Positions 33,528 through 44,266 of a stretch of DNA of 64,000 nt are shown here, piece after piece (the first letter of the stretch is position 1; the number at the start of each line of letters is the position of its first letter). The notes beneath the pieces are model-generated. The model worked only from the letters and a program-made list of their open reading frames with translations. It ran no database searches and was not told where the DNA came from. The DNA comes from Paractinoplanes bogorensis. Lineage in GTDB: Bacteria > Actinomycetota > Actinomycetes > Mycobacteriales > Micromonosporaceae. Where the stretch lies: the NCBI RefSeq assembly GCF_018829635.1, contig NZ_JAHKKG010000020.1, forward strand, positions 1-64,000. The letters run 5' to 3'. Both the position numbers and the translations under genes were made by a program.

Positions 33528-35323
33528 AGCGCCTGCTGTGCGCCACCGCGGTGCTGGCCACCCTGCTGGCCGGTGGCTGTGGCATCCCCGATCAGAGCAG
33601 CGTGACGATCGTCGACAACGGCCCGTCCGGCGGCGTCTCGGGTGGCGGCGACGACCTGCCTCCGGTACAGCCCCGGCGCGAGGACACGGACGAGCCGAAG
33701 ACGCTGGTCGGCAACTACCTGCGAGCCGCCGCGGGCGATCCCGAGACCGCCGTCGCCCGGGCCAAGGCGTTCCTGGCGCCCGACCTGGCCGCGAAGTTCC
33801 CGTCCGGCAACGACATCAAGGTCGTCCGTGAGACCGAGGATTCGCTGCACACCCCGGGCGACACCGACGTCACGATCAACATCCAGGTGATCGGCACCCT
33901 CAAGGCGAACGGCGTGTTCACCCCGGCCGACCCGGCCGGCTCGCAGCCGTACACGTTGCGCGTCGGCCCGGTGAGCGGCCGCGACGGCCAGTTCATCCTC
34001 GAGGCGCCGCCGATCCTGATGATGACCGACCGGGCGCTCTCCGAGTTCTACACGCCGAGCACGATCTATTGGTGGGACACGGCGAACACCAGCCTGGTGC
34101 CCGACGTGCGTTACATGCCGCTGGCCGTGCCGACCGTGCAGCGCCCCACGACGATCCTCGGCTGGCTCACCGGGGCCCCGGCGCCCTGGCTGGCCGACGC
34201 GGTCAACTCCCTGCCCCAGGGCACCCAGCTGACCAGCAACGTGCCCGCCATCAGCAACGACACGCTGCAGATCAGTCTTACCGCGCAGGCCGTGCCGCAG
34301 GGCAGCGACGGCGGGGCGCTCGACCGGCTCCGGCGTCAGCTGCAGTGGTCGATCCGGCCGCTGGTCCCGCGCACGATCGAGATCAAGATCGGTCACGACG
34401 ACGCGGTCCGCACCCATGACGGCGACTATCTCGACAGCAACGCGTCCTTCCGGCTGGTCGGCGCGCCCGAGCGGTTCGCGCTCTACGGCAACGCCATCCG
34501 CCGGATGAAGGACTCGCCGCACGCCACCGATCCGGTGCCGGTGCTCAAGCCGGCCGCGAACAAGAACATCACCGCGGCCGCCCTGAGCGCGTCGGCCACC
34601 CGCGCCTACGCGGCCGTGGTGACCGGCGGCAAGCTGCGGGTGGCCCAGGCCCCGCTCGGCGAACAGGCCGATCTCCAGGCCGTGGGCGGGCTGCCCGGCG
34701 GCACCCTCGGTGCTCCGATCTGGGCGCAGACCCCCGACGGTGACGACGCCTCGGCGGCGGTCGGCCTGATCACGATCGGCGGCCAGATCTACAGCTTCGA
34801 CGCCACCGGCGGCACCGCCCGGCGGGTCGAGTGGCAGGGCGGTGGCCTGGGTGCGGTCACCGGCCTGTCGGTGGCGCCCGACGGGCACCGCGTCGCCCTG
34901 GTCAGCAACGGCCGGCTCTATCGGGCGGCGCTGACCACCGTCGGCGAGGGCATCACTGTGGGCGACCCCGAACAGGTACTCCCGCCCGACCTCAAGACCG
35001 TGGCCGCGGTGGCCTGGAACAGCGAGTCCTCGCTGGCCGTGGCGGGCATGCGGCCCAACAACCGGTACGCCATCTACGACGTCTCGCTCGACGGCACGAT
35101 CGCCGTCACGCGGCTCAGCGACATCGGGGCGGCGCCGGTGAAATACCTGTCGGCCTACCCGACCAACCCGGTGAACGGGGAACGGCTGGCCTCCGAGTCG
35201 TATGTGGCCGGTGGCGACGCCTGGGACGTGTTCAGCGAACCCGACAAGATCGAGCCGCAGCACCTGGCCGACGTGACCGCGCAGCCCGGGATCAACCCGA
35301 CCGCGCCCTTCTACCTGGACTGA
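33524..35323 (+). CDS. lpqB: Lipoprotein LpqB
   Basis: 599 aa. A lipobox LLAGGC places the acylated Cys at residue 19, so the mature protein is anchored on the outer face of the membrane. Region about 50-180 includes the N-terminal LpqB domain; QRPTTILGWLTGAPAPWLADAVNSLP belongs to the GerMN domain, followed by a beta-propeller-like C-terminal half. LpqB modulates MtrB activity in mycobacteria. Its GTG overlaps the mtrB stop (GTGA), implying coupled translation. Confidence 0.95.
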   Translation: MKRLLCATAVLATLLAGGCGIPDQSSVTIVDNGPSGGVSGGGDDLPPVQPRREDTDEPKTLVGNYLRAAAGDPETAVARAKAFLAPDLAAKFPSGNDIKVVRETEDSLHTPGDTDVTINIQVIGTLKANGVFTPADPAGSQPYTLRVGPVSGRDGQFILEAPPILMMTDRALSEFYTPSTIYWWDTANTSLVPDVRYMPLAVPTVQRPTTILGWLTGAPAPWLADAVNSLPQGTQLTSNVPAISNDTLQISLTAQAVPQGSDGGALDRLRRQLQWSIRPLVPRTIEIKIGHDDAVRTHDGDYLDSNASFRLVGAPERFALYGNAIRRMKDSPHATDPVPVLKPAANKNITAAALSASATRAYAAVVTGGKLRVAQAPLGEQADLQAVGGLPGGTLGAPIWAQTPDGDDASAAVGLITIGGQIYSFDATGGTARRVEWQGGGLGAVTGLSVAPDGHRVALVSNGRLYRAALTTVGEGITVGDPEQVLPPDLKTVAAVAWNSESSLAVAGMRPNNRYAIYDVSLDGTIAVTRLSDIGAAPVKYLSAYPTNPVNGERLASESYVAGGDAWDVFSEPDKIEPQHLADVTAQPGINPTAPFYLD

Positions 35324-35325
35324 GC

Positions 35326-36114
35326 TTGGCCGGTCTGCTCGGCGATCTGGCCGACCTCGTGCTGCCGGTCCCGTGCGCCGGCTGCGAGGCCGAACGGGTG
35401 CCCCTGCGCTATGGCGTCTGCGCGAACTGTGCCGGTCGTCTGGAGGGGCTCAGAGTTTTCCGTACGAGTCCCGAGCCCCCGCCACCCGGACTGCCCCCGT
35501 GCGTGGCTGTGGGGGCGTACGAGGGACCGCTCCGGGGTGTTCTTCTGGGTTACAAGGAGAAGGGGCGGCATCGGCTGGCCCGGCCACTGGGCACCATGCT
35601 GGCGACGGCGGTGGCCGCGCTAGCCCCGCGCGGGACACCGGTGACATTGGTGCCCGTGCCGTCGACCGCCGAGGCCGCCCGCGAGCGCCACGGTGACCAC
35701 ATGACGCGACTGGCCGCACACACGGTGCGGCGCCTGCGCGCGGCCGGCTGGAACGCTGATGTCAGTCATCAGCTCGAAGCGTTACCGCGCCCCGACTCTA
35801 CGTCACTGAGCGTGTCCGGTCGGCGTGCCGCAGCTGAGGATTCGCTGCGAATTCGGCGGCCCCGAATCGGCGTTCTGCGACGCGTCGCGCCCCGGAAAGG
35901 CACGCTGGTGATAGTCGACGACATCGTCACCACGGGAGCCACGCTGGCCGCGGCGACGCGTCGGCTCGAGGAGGCGAACATGCAGGTCGTAGGCGCTGCG
36001 ATTCTCGCTGCCACCCAACTGCGGAGATCATCGGCAGTCGGTTTCGGCGGATTACCACCTGGGGGTAGAGAAAAGGTGGAACGTCGGGGATCTGGTATCC
36101 CGAACGAGGGGTGA
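35326..36114 (+). CDS. ComF-family phosphoribosyltransferase-like protein
   Basis: 262 aa. N-terminal zinc-ribbon CAGCEAERVPLRYGVCANC, then the PRTase core with YEGPLRGVLLGYKEKGR, LVPVPSTAEAARERHGDHM and the PRPP-binding loop VIVDDIVTTGATL. ComF proteins are needed for DNA uptake in naturally competent bacteria; in actinobacteria the role is unclear. TTG start two bases after the lpqB stop; the upstream open frame is a shadow of lpqB. The C-terminal 30 residues are basic and not conserved in the family as I know it. Confidence 0.88.
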   Translation: MAGLLGDLADLVLPVPCAGCEAERVPLRYGVCANCAGRLEGLRVFRTSPEPPPPGLPPCVAVGAYEGPLRGVLLGYKEKGRHRLARPLGTMLATAVAALAPRGTPVTLVPVPSTAEAARERHGDHMTRLAAHTVRRLRAAGWNADVSHQLEALPRPDSTSLSVSGRRAAAEDSLRIRRPRIGVLRRVAPRKGTLVIVDDIVTTGATLAAATRRLEEANMQVVGAAILAATQLRRSSAVGFGGLPPGGREKVERRGSGIPNEG

Positions 36115-36360
36115 CGGGAGAGCATCGGCACGTTAGCGTCTTGGTGACGAGGGTATGAGTGCCGTCTCAACCCGCCCGTCCTCCAGGCGCAGCGTTCCGC
36201 GAACCGCCGCACCGGAAGGGAGTCGTCCTCTTCACAATCGGTCACGCCCGTCTTCGTAGGCGGAGGCCGAATCGCACTTCGCGTCGCAGTTCGGCGCCCC
36301 CGCACGCACACCCTTATCGCAGGGGCGTTTGCAGATGAAAAACGTTGGGGGAGGTCACGA

Positions 36361-36984
36361 GTGGACATTGTCGTCAAGGGCCGCAACGTAGAGGTTCCTG
36401 AGCACTATCGCGAACACGTCGCCGAGAAGCTGAGCAAGGTCGAGCGTTACGACCAGAAGCTGATCAGGGCCGACGTCGAACTTTTCCACGAGCGCAATCC
36501 GCGCCAGTCCGACAAGTGCCAGCGCGTCGAGATCACCGTCATGACGAGAGGTCCGGTCGTCCGTGCCGAGGCCTGCGCCAAAGACTTCTACGCCGCTTTG
36601 GACCTGGCCATCACCAAGCTCGACAGCCGGCTGCGGCGGTCCGCCGACCGGCGCCGGGTGCACCGCGGGCGCCACGCGCCCCTCTCGGTGGCGGCGGCCA
36701 CCGCCGGCCTGCCCACCGACCTCAGCCTGGCCGCACAGGCGGCCGAGGACACCTCATCGGTAGCCACCGCCCTCGCGGAACACGACGAGGACCAGCCGTG
36801 GCGGATCGTGCGCGAGAAGGAACATCCCGCCGACCCGATGACGGTTGACGACGCTCTCTTCCAGATGGAGCTCGTCGGCCACGACTTCTATCTCTTCCTC
36901 GACAAGGACAGCGGCCGCCCCAGCGTCGTCTATCGCCGGCGCGGCTACGACTACGGAATCCTGTCGCTGGAGACCACGGGTTAG
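36361..36984 (+). CDS. hpf: Ribosome hibernation promoting factor, long form
   Basis: 207 aa. N-terminal S30AE domain (1-100: MDIVVKGRNVEVPEHYREHV, VRAEACAKDFYAALDLAITKL) binds the small subunit; a 50-aa linker leads to the C-terminal dimerisation domain (PMTVDDALFQMELVGHDFYL, VVYRRRGYDYGIL). Long HPF gives 100S ribosome dimers. GTG start with GGGGGAGG upstream. The 246-bp region before it contains no gene or named motif. The stop abuts the convergent GNAT gene with no spacer. Confidence 0.95.
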   Translation: MDIVVKGRNVEVPEHYREHVAEKLSKVERYDQKLIRADVELFHERNPRQSDKCQRVEITVMTRGPVVRAEACAKDFYAALDLAITKLDSRLRRSADRRRVHRGRHAPLSVAAATAGLPTDLSLAAQAAEDTSSVATALAEHDEDQPWRIVREKEHPADPMTVDDALFQMELVGHDFYLFLDKDSGRPSVVYRRRGYDYGILSLETTG

Positions 36985-38118
36985 TCACCCATCAAGCCGA
37001 GGGCCTTCGGTCAGGAGGTCCTCGGCGAGGAGGACGAACTGCACGTCGTCGCTGCGCGTCCCGTCCGGGCCGGGCAGACGCGAGCGCAGGTACGCCTCCC
37101 GGTGGAATCCGGCCTTCTCGAGCACCCGCTGCGAACCCGCGTTGCTCGGCACCGCCCCGGCGATGAGCCGGGCCACGTCGGTCTCGGCGAACACCCACAA
37201 CGACAGCAGTTGCGCGGCCCGGGTCGGAAAACCTTTCCCCCGGTACGCCGGCAGCATGCTGTAGCCGATCATGGCCTGCTGCGTTCCCGGGTCGTCGTAG
37301 TAGAGCCCGATGTCGCCGGCCGGCTCGCCGGTGGCCACATCCTCGATCACCAGGTCGGCGCGGGTGCCCGCCAGCCAGTGGGCCTCGGCCCGGAAGCACC
37401 GCTGCCGGATGCGCTCCGGCGTCGGCGGGACGGGCGGCACGCTGGTGGCGACCACGTCCGGCAGGCCGAGCAGCTCGCCCAGGAAGGTGGTGTCGCCCGG
37501 GCCCAACGGCCGGAGCCGCACGACGCCGTCGGTGAGCTCGCCGCCGGGCAGGCCGGGCAGCAGCCGCGGCGTGGGCTCGCCGGAATCGGTGGCCAGGCGG
37601 GTGAAGACGATCATGTCCTCGCGGCCGTCGCCGCGCCCGGGTTCGGCCCCCCGGCGTACGCCCTCCCGGGTGAAACCGGCGGCCAGGGCGACCCGCTGGC
37701 TGACCGGGTTGTCCCAGTGGGTGAGCAGCTCGAGGCGCTCGAGGCCATGGCTCAGGGCGTGCGTGCTCAGGGCGCGCAGAGCCGCCCCGGCCACCCCGCG
37801 GCGACGCGCCCACGGCCCGACCCAGTAACCCACCTCGGCCTGCCGCCGCGCCGCCACCACCTTGTCGAACCCGATGCCGCCGAGCAGTTCGTCGGTCTCC
37901 GGATCGGCGATCGCGTAGAGCACCCCGCCCTCGGCGAAGGTGGCCGCGACACGCTCGGCGATGTACCGGTCGGCGTGCGCCTCGGTGAACGGCTTCGGCA
38001 TCTGGGGAAGGAACCGCTGGGAGACCGGATCGTCGAATCCGGCGGCCAGCGCCTCGGCGTCGTCGGCGCGAAACGCCCGGAGGCGTACGCCGGTGCCGTT
38101 GATCTGTGCGATGGTCAC
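36985..38118 (-). CDS. Tandem GNAT N-acetyltransferase
   Basis: 377 aa, two GNAT domains in one chain. Domain 1 (about 8-175) has the acetyl-CoA loop WVGPWARRRGVAGAALRAL and NPVSQRVALAAGFTREG; domain 2 (about 195-370) has YSMLPAYRGKGFPTRAAQLL and NAGSQRVLEKAGFHREAYLR. Both keep the R/Q-x-x-G-x-G/A-like pyrophosphate loop. Both halves are RimJ/RimL-like. Substrate unknown. GTG start with GGAGAGG close upstream. Confidence 0.92.
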   Translation of the reverse strand: MTIAQINGTGVRLRAFRADDAEALAAGFDDPVSQRFLPQMPKPFTEAHADRYIAERVAATFAEGGVLYAIADPETDELLGGIGFDKVVAARRQAEVGYWVGPWARRRGVAGAALRALSTHALSHGLERLELLTHWDNPVSQRVALAAGFTREGVRRGAEPGRGDGREDMIVFTRLATDSGEPTPRLLPGLPGGELTDGVVRLRPLGPGDTTFLGELLGLPDVVATSVPPVPPTPERIRQRCFRAEAHWLAGTRADLVIEDVATGEPAGDIGLYYDDPGTQQAMIGYSMLPAYRGKGFPTRAAQLLSLWVFAETDVARLIAGAVPSNAGSQRVLEKAGFHREAYLRSRLPGPDGTRSDDVQFVLLAEDLLTEGPRLDG

Positions 38119-38242
38119 GCCCTCTCCTCTTCCGCGCTCATCCTGCCCGAACGGCTGCGCTCTCAGCGAACTTGATGCGAAGTTTCACACCGTTTGTGCG
38201 GTTAACCCGAGGCTCGGGTCACAGCTTCGGCGGAAGGGTGCC

Positions 38243-38248
38243 TACGAT
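38243..38248 (+). promoter_or_regulatory. -10 element of secA
   Basis: TACGAT 34 bases before the secA GTG; the leader carries AGGGGAG. Confidence 0.5.
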
Positions 38249-38281
38249 GGTTCGGCAGACTGTCTAGGGGAGCGCTGACCC

Positions 38282-41203
<2,922 letters not shown>

Positions 41204-41214
41204 GTAAGACCCGC

Positions 41215-41251
41215 ACGACGGCCCGCCGGCATCACGCCAGCGGGCCGTCGT
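41215..41251 (+). terminator. secA terminator
   Basis: ACGACGGCCCGC (41215-41226) pairs perfectly with GCGGGCCGTCGT (41240-41251), loop 13 bases. Confidence 0.8.
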
Positions 41252-41263
41252 CGTTTCGCGCTC

Positions 41264-41304
41264 GGTGTCGTGTTGCGGCCGGGCTTTGGTGTCGTGTTGC
41301 GGCC
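41264..41304. repeat. Two-copy 24-bp-period direct repeat
   Basis: GGTGTCGTGTTGCGGCC occurs at 41264-41280 and 41288-41304, between the terminators of two convergent genes. Confidence 0.75.
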
Positions 41305-41343
41305 CGGGACGCCCGCTGCCGAGTGTGGTCGGCGGGCGCCCCG
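41305..41343 (-). terminator. Terminator-like hairpin of the Rv3235-family gene
   Basis: CGGGACGCCCGC (41305-41316) pairs with GCGGGCGCCCCG (41332-41343) with one mismatch, just beyond the minus-strand stop. Confidence 0.6.
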
Positions 41344-41352
41344 GGGGTCTGG

Positions 41353-42000
41353 TCAGATCAGGCGCAGGGCGGTGGCGCGCCAGCACTCCTCGTGCAGCTC
41401 GAGCCGCAGCGCCAGGGCCCAGGTGCGGTCGCCGGTGACGAGGGCGACGGCGGCCTCCACGGCGCCGGGGCGGGGCTCGCACAGCCGGACGTGGATCACG
41501 GCGACCGGTGGGATCCGGCGGACCGGGCGGCGGCCGCCGCGGGGCTGGGACGCCCGCCGGATGTCGGCCACTCGATGCGCGGCGGCCATGCCCTGGGCGA
41601 CCACCGAGCCCGCCTCCATCGGGCGGGAGAGGCGGCGTAGGTGAGCCGCCGGGCGGTGCCCTTCGAGCACCTCGACACAGGTGTGGACGAATCGTCGTAC
41701 GGCCAGTTTGGCCTCGGGCGAGGCGCCGGCGATGGGGGAGTGCTGCGGCGTCCTTCTGCTCTCCGGGTCGCCTTCCGATCCGTCGTCCCTACCGCGCTCG
41801 CCGTCCCGGCCGCGCTCGCCGCCGGATCGTGGCCCGCCGTCGGGGTGCCGGGACGGCCAGTCGAGGGACAGCTGGTGAGCCGTGGCCCAGACCGTGGGCT
41901 CCAGCTCGTCGTCGAAGGGTGGCTCGCAGCGTGGGACGGGGCGCAGGGTGATCAGAGTCGAGGGTCTGGCTCGGGTTGCCTCTGCCGTTGTCTGCACCAC
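41353..42000 (-). CDS. Rv3235 family protein
   Basis: 215 aa, actinobacterial protein of unknown function encoded near secA. The conserved part is the C-terminal half: FVHTCVEVLEGHRPAAHLRRL, HRVADIRRA, VHVRLCEPRPGAVEAAVALV and WALALRLELHEECWRATALR. The middle (about 45-85) is a charged GERGRDGERGRDDG linker. GTG start with AAGGGG four bases upstream. No enzymatic motif is seen. Confidence 0.88.
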   Translation of the reverse strand: MVQTTAEATRARPSTLITLRPVPRCEPPFDDELEPTVWATAHQLSLDWPSRHPDGGPRSGGERGRDGERGRDDGSEGDPESRRTPQHSPIAGASPEAKLAVRRFVHTCVEVLEGHRPAAHLRRLSRPMEAGSVVAQGMAAAHRVADIRRASQPRGGRRPVRRIPPVAVIHVRLCEPRPGAVEAAVALVTGDRTWALALRLELHEECWRATALRLI

Positions 42001-42141
42001 CGCACCCCTTGTCGTTGAGTTGACCTTGCGTTTGCCTTCGTTTGCCTGTGACAGCGATTCTGAAGACAGCGCGGATCGGGGGTCAACGCGAACGGAGATC
42101 CATCTGAGCCAGATGGGAAGAGGGGCGAAACGGGCGGGCGG

Positions 42142-42375
42142 CTACTGCTCGCTCTCGGCCGCGTTGAGCGGGTTGTGGGCCACCCAGGTCGCCGTCTCGG
42201 CGTACTTGTCCTCGATGTACTGCTCGAGCCGGGCCCGTTCGACCCGCCACTGACCCCGGCCGCCGATCTTGATCGCGGGCAGTTCGCCGCTGCGGACCAT
42301 GTGATAGACCTGCGACTCCGAGACGTTCAGCTCGGTGGCGACGTCGGTCAGCAGCAGGAAGCGCGGCTCCGCCAC
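42142..42375 (-). CDS. Excisionase/BldC-like helix-turn-helix DNA-binding protein
   Basis: 77 aa. A MerR-like winged helix: FLLLTDVATELNVSESQVYH, MVRSGELPAIKIGGRGQWRV and ERARLEQYIEDKYAET. Such one-domain proteins are conserved in actinobacteria in this neighbourhood; targets are not known to me. GTG start chosen because GGAGG lies five bases upstream; the longer open frame upstream overlaps the neighbouring Lrp gene and is not conserved-looking. The 141-bp interval to the Rv3235-family gene is empty. Confidence 0.88.
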   Translation of the reverse strand: MAEPRFLLLTDVATELNVSESQVYHMVRSGELPAIKIGGRGQWRVERARLEQYIEDKYAETATWVAHNPLNAAESEQ

Positions 42376-42433
42376 GGTCACCTCCGGTCGAGATTCGGCG
42401 GCCTCAGTTTGCCACCGTTTCCCTCGGAACGCG

Positions 42434-42898
42434 TCACTCGGGTCCGGCGACGGCTCGACCGGTGAGTGGGCTCGAGTAGACGACGCTGGTGGTGACCGCT
42501 CCGAGCCCCGAAATACGTCCGGTGACCTCCTCGAGGTGGCGCATCGAGCGGGCCAGCACCTTGAGCACGAAGCAGTCCTCACCCGTGACGTGGTGCGCCT
42601 CGACGATCTCGGGCGTGGAGCCGAGCAGATCATGGAACGGCTTGTAGTTGCCGTGCGGGTAACGCATGCGAACGAAGGCCATCACATGCAAACCGACCCT
42701 TTCGGGATCGACGGTGGCCCGATAGCCCGCGATCACGCCGGCCTCCTCCAGCCGCCGGACCCGCTCGGTGACGGCGCTGGGCGACATCGAGACGGCGCGG
42801 GCGAGTTCCGCGTACGAGGAACGCCCGTCCTTCTGCAGCTCGGTGAGCAATCGCCAATCCGTCGAGTCGAGTGCGATATCCGTGGTCATGGCGCTCAT
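42434..42898 (-). CDS. Lrp/AsnC family regulator
   Basis: 154 aa, usual length. N-terminal helix-turn-helix (DSTDWRLLTELQKDGRSSYA, ELARAVSMSPSAVTERVRRL) and C-terminal RAM/ActD ligand domain (HVMAFVRMRY, VTGEDCFVLKVLARSMRHLE). Lrp proteins form octamers and sense amino acids. ATG 42898 is used; an ATG three codons in is also possible. Divergent from a rhodanese gene with an inverted repeat between them, so it probably controls that gene and itself. Confidence 0.93.
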   Translation of the reverse strand: MSAMTTDIALDSTDWRLLTELQKDGRSSYAELARAVSMSPSAVTERVRRLEEAGVIAGYRATVDPERVGLHVMAFVRMRYPHGNYKPFHDLLGSTPEIVEAHHVTGEDCFVLKVLARSMRHLEEVTGRISGLGAVTTSVVYSSPLTGRAVAGPE

Positions 42899-42908
42899 CT
42901 AAACGTGT

Positions 42909-42940
42909 TTCCCCGGCGCGAGGCCAGATGTGCCGGGGAA
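42909..42940. promoter_or_regulatory. Inverted repeat in the lrp-rhodanese intergenic region
   Basis: TTCCCCGGC (42909-42917) and GCCGGGGAA (42932-42940) are exact inverted arms 23 bp apart start to start, about two helical turns. Probable Lrp-type operator. Confidence 0.5.
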
Positions 42941-42969
42941 CGGCCATGTCACAGCGGCGCCGGCGCCCC

Positions 42970-42975
42970 TAGCGT
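42970..42975 (+). promoter_or_regulatory. -10 element of the rhodanese gene
   Basis: TAGCGT six bases before the ATG at 42982, no ribosome binding site. Confidence 0.55.
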
Positions 42976-42981
42976 GTTGGC

Positions 42982-43416
42982 ATGACTTCCGCCGTTGCCT
43001 TCTTCGAGGCCCAGCTGAACTTCCAGACCGACGTTTCCGACGTACGCGCGGCGACCGGCTTCGTGCTCATCGACTCCCGGTCCCAGGCCTCGTGGGACCA
43101 GGCCCACATCGCGGGCGCCCTGCACCTGCCGACCGCCGACATCCCGGCTCGCGCCGCTGAACTGCTCGACCCCGCGGTGCCCGTGGTCACGTACTGCTGG
43201 GGCCCCGGTTGCAACGGCGCCACCCGGTCGGCGCTCGCCCTGGCCCGGCTCGGCTATCAGGTCAAGGAAATGATCGGCGGCATCGAGTACTGGATCCGCG
43301 AGGGCTTCCCCGTACGCACCCCCGACGGCGACGTCACCACCCCGGCCGACCCCCGCACAGCGCCGGTCCCGCTCCTGCTGCTCGCCGGCGCGCCCCCGGA
43401 GTCCTGCGGCTGCTGA
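42982..43416 (+). CDS. Rhodanese-like sulfurtransferase
   Basis: 144 aa, single rhodanese domain. FVLIDSRSQASWDQAHIAGA is the CH2A-type start, and the active-site loop is YCWGPGCNGATRSA with a Cys at the loop start and another within; the loop is longer than the six-residue loop of classic rhodaneses, with the last Cys in C-x-x-A-T-R-S being the probable nucleophile. It transfers sulfane sulfur, perhaps in detoxification or cofactor sulfuration. Under likely control of the divergent Lrp protein. Confidence 0.9.
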   Translation: MTSAVAFFEAQLNFQTDVSDVRAATGFVLIDSRSQASWDQAHIAGALHLPTADIPARAAELLDPAVPVVTYCWGPGCNGATRSALALARLGYQVKEMIGGIEYWIREGFPVRTPDGDVTTPADPRTAPVPLLLLAGAPPESCGC

Positions 43417-43424
43417 TCCCGTCA

Positions 43425-43472
43425 CACGGCCAAGATCAGTCACGGTCAAGATCAGACACGGCCAAGATCATC
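43425..43472. repeat. Three tandem 16-bp repeats
   Basis: CACGGCCAAGATCAGT, CACGGTCAAGATCAGA and CACGGCCAAGATCATC follow each other without gaps, 8 bp after the rhodanese stop. Confidence 0.85.
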
Positions 43473-43553
43473 GGAGCAGCCGCCGCCTCCCCCGCCCACC
43501 CAGGGACTAAGGAAGTGAGGGGACCGTACTGCGCGAGAGCGGGGGTGGCTGGG

Positions 43554-43579
43554 TTATCCACAGTGCGGAGTTATCCACA
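43554..43579 (+). promoter_or_regulatory. Pair of perfect DnaA-box sequences
   Basis: TTATCCACA occurs at 43554-43562 and 43571-43579 in direct orientation, 17 bp apart. Both equal the general DnaA box consensus. They lie about 100 bp before the DUF6912-like gene, in the 261-bp gap after the rhodanese gene. Confidence 0.55.
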
Positions 43580-43677
43580 GCCCGGCGCGCCACGATCCGG
43601 ACACGACTGGTGGAATGGGCCTACCCGGCGCCGCCTCGGCGGTGTACTACGGGGACGGTTCAAACGCTGGAGGAGAC

Positions 43678-44187
43678 GTGCCGATCACCGAGCTGGTCCG
43701 GGTCTATGTGCCGGCCACCGTGCCGATGCTTGCGGCCCTGCGCGCCGACGGGCAGCTGGGTGCCGGGGCGCTGGAGGCGCATGCGGTGACTCCGGCGCTG
43801 CGTGAGTGGTATGCCGAGGGCGACGAAGAGGAGCTTGAGTACGTCGCCTTCACCCGGGCCGCTCAGGATGCGCTTCATCTGCTGCGGCTCGACCCGGAGG
43901 CGCCGCGCCGCCGGGTCGTGGTGTCGGCTGATGTGCCATCGTCGGCGCTCGTTCGTGAAGACATCGAGCTGGGATCGAGCACTGTGCGGTTGCCGCAGGC
44001 GGTGTCGCTCAAGGAGGTCGCCTCGATCCACGTCGACAGTGCTGATGCGGCTGAGTCGGTAGCGGCGGCGGCCGAAGTGGTCGATGAGGCGGCCGCCGGC
44101 GATCCTGACGCTCAGTTCACCGTCGACGGTGCTGAGGATCACGAGCTCGAGTGGTACGCGGTCACGGAGCTGGACGAACTCGCCTGA
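43678..44187 (+). CDS. DUF6912-like conserved actinobacterial protein
   Basis: 169 aa. Resembles a conserved actinobacterial family annotated DUF6912: RVYVPATVPMLAALRADGQL, ALEAHAVTPALREWYAEGDE, EELEYVAFTRAAQDALHLLR and RRRVVVSADVPSSALV, then an acidic C-terminus ending ELEWYAVTELDEL. No catalytic motif is evident. GTG 43678 is chosen because GGAGGA lies just upstream and the family starts at this strand. Function unknown; two DnaA boxes precede it. Confidence 0.82.
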   Translation: MPITELVRVYVPATVPMLAALRADGQLGAGALEAHAVTPALREWYAEGDEEELEYVAFTRAAQDALHLLRLDPEAPRRRVVVSADVPSSALVREDIELGSSTVRLPQAVSLKEVASIHVDSADAAESVAAAAEVVDEAAAGDPDAQFTVDGAEDHELEWYAVTELDELA

Positions 44188-44266
44188 GAAACAGCCGCCC
44201 GGACGGCTAGCCCGCGCTGTTAGCCTGGGCCGCCGCCCGTGCCGCGATCTGGGGCGCTGCGCTCGT

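Noticed and set aside
35326..36114. Upstream extension of the ComF frame to 34831
   Set aside because: The extra part overlaps lpqB out of frame and has shadow composition; the zinc-ribbon start fits the TTG at 35326.
43425..43472. CRISPR array
   Set aside because: The three 16-bp repeats have no spacers between them and no cas genes are near.
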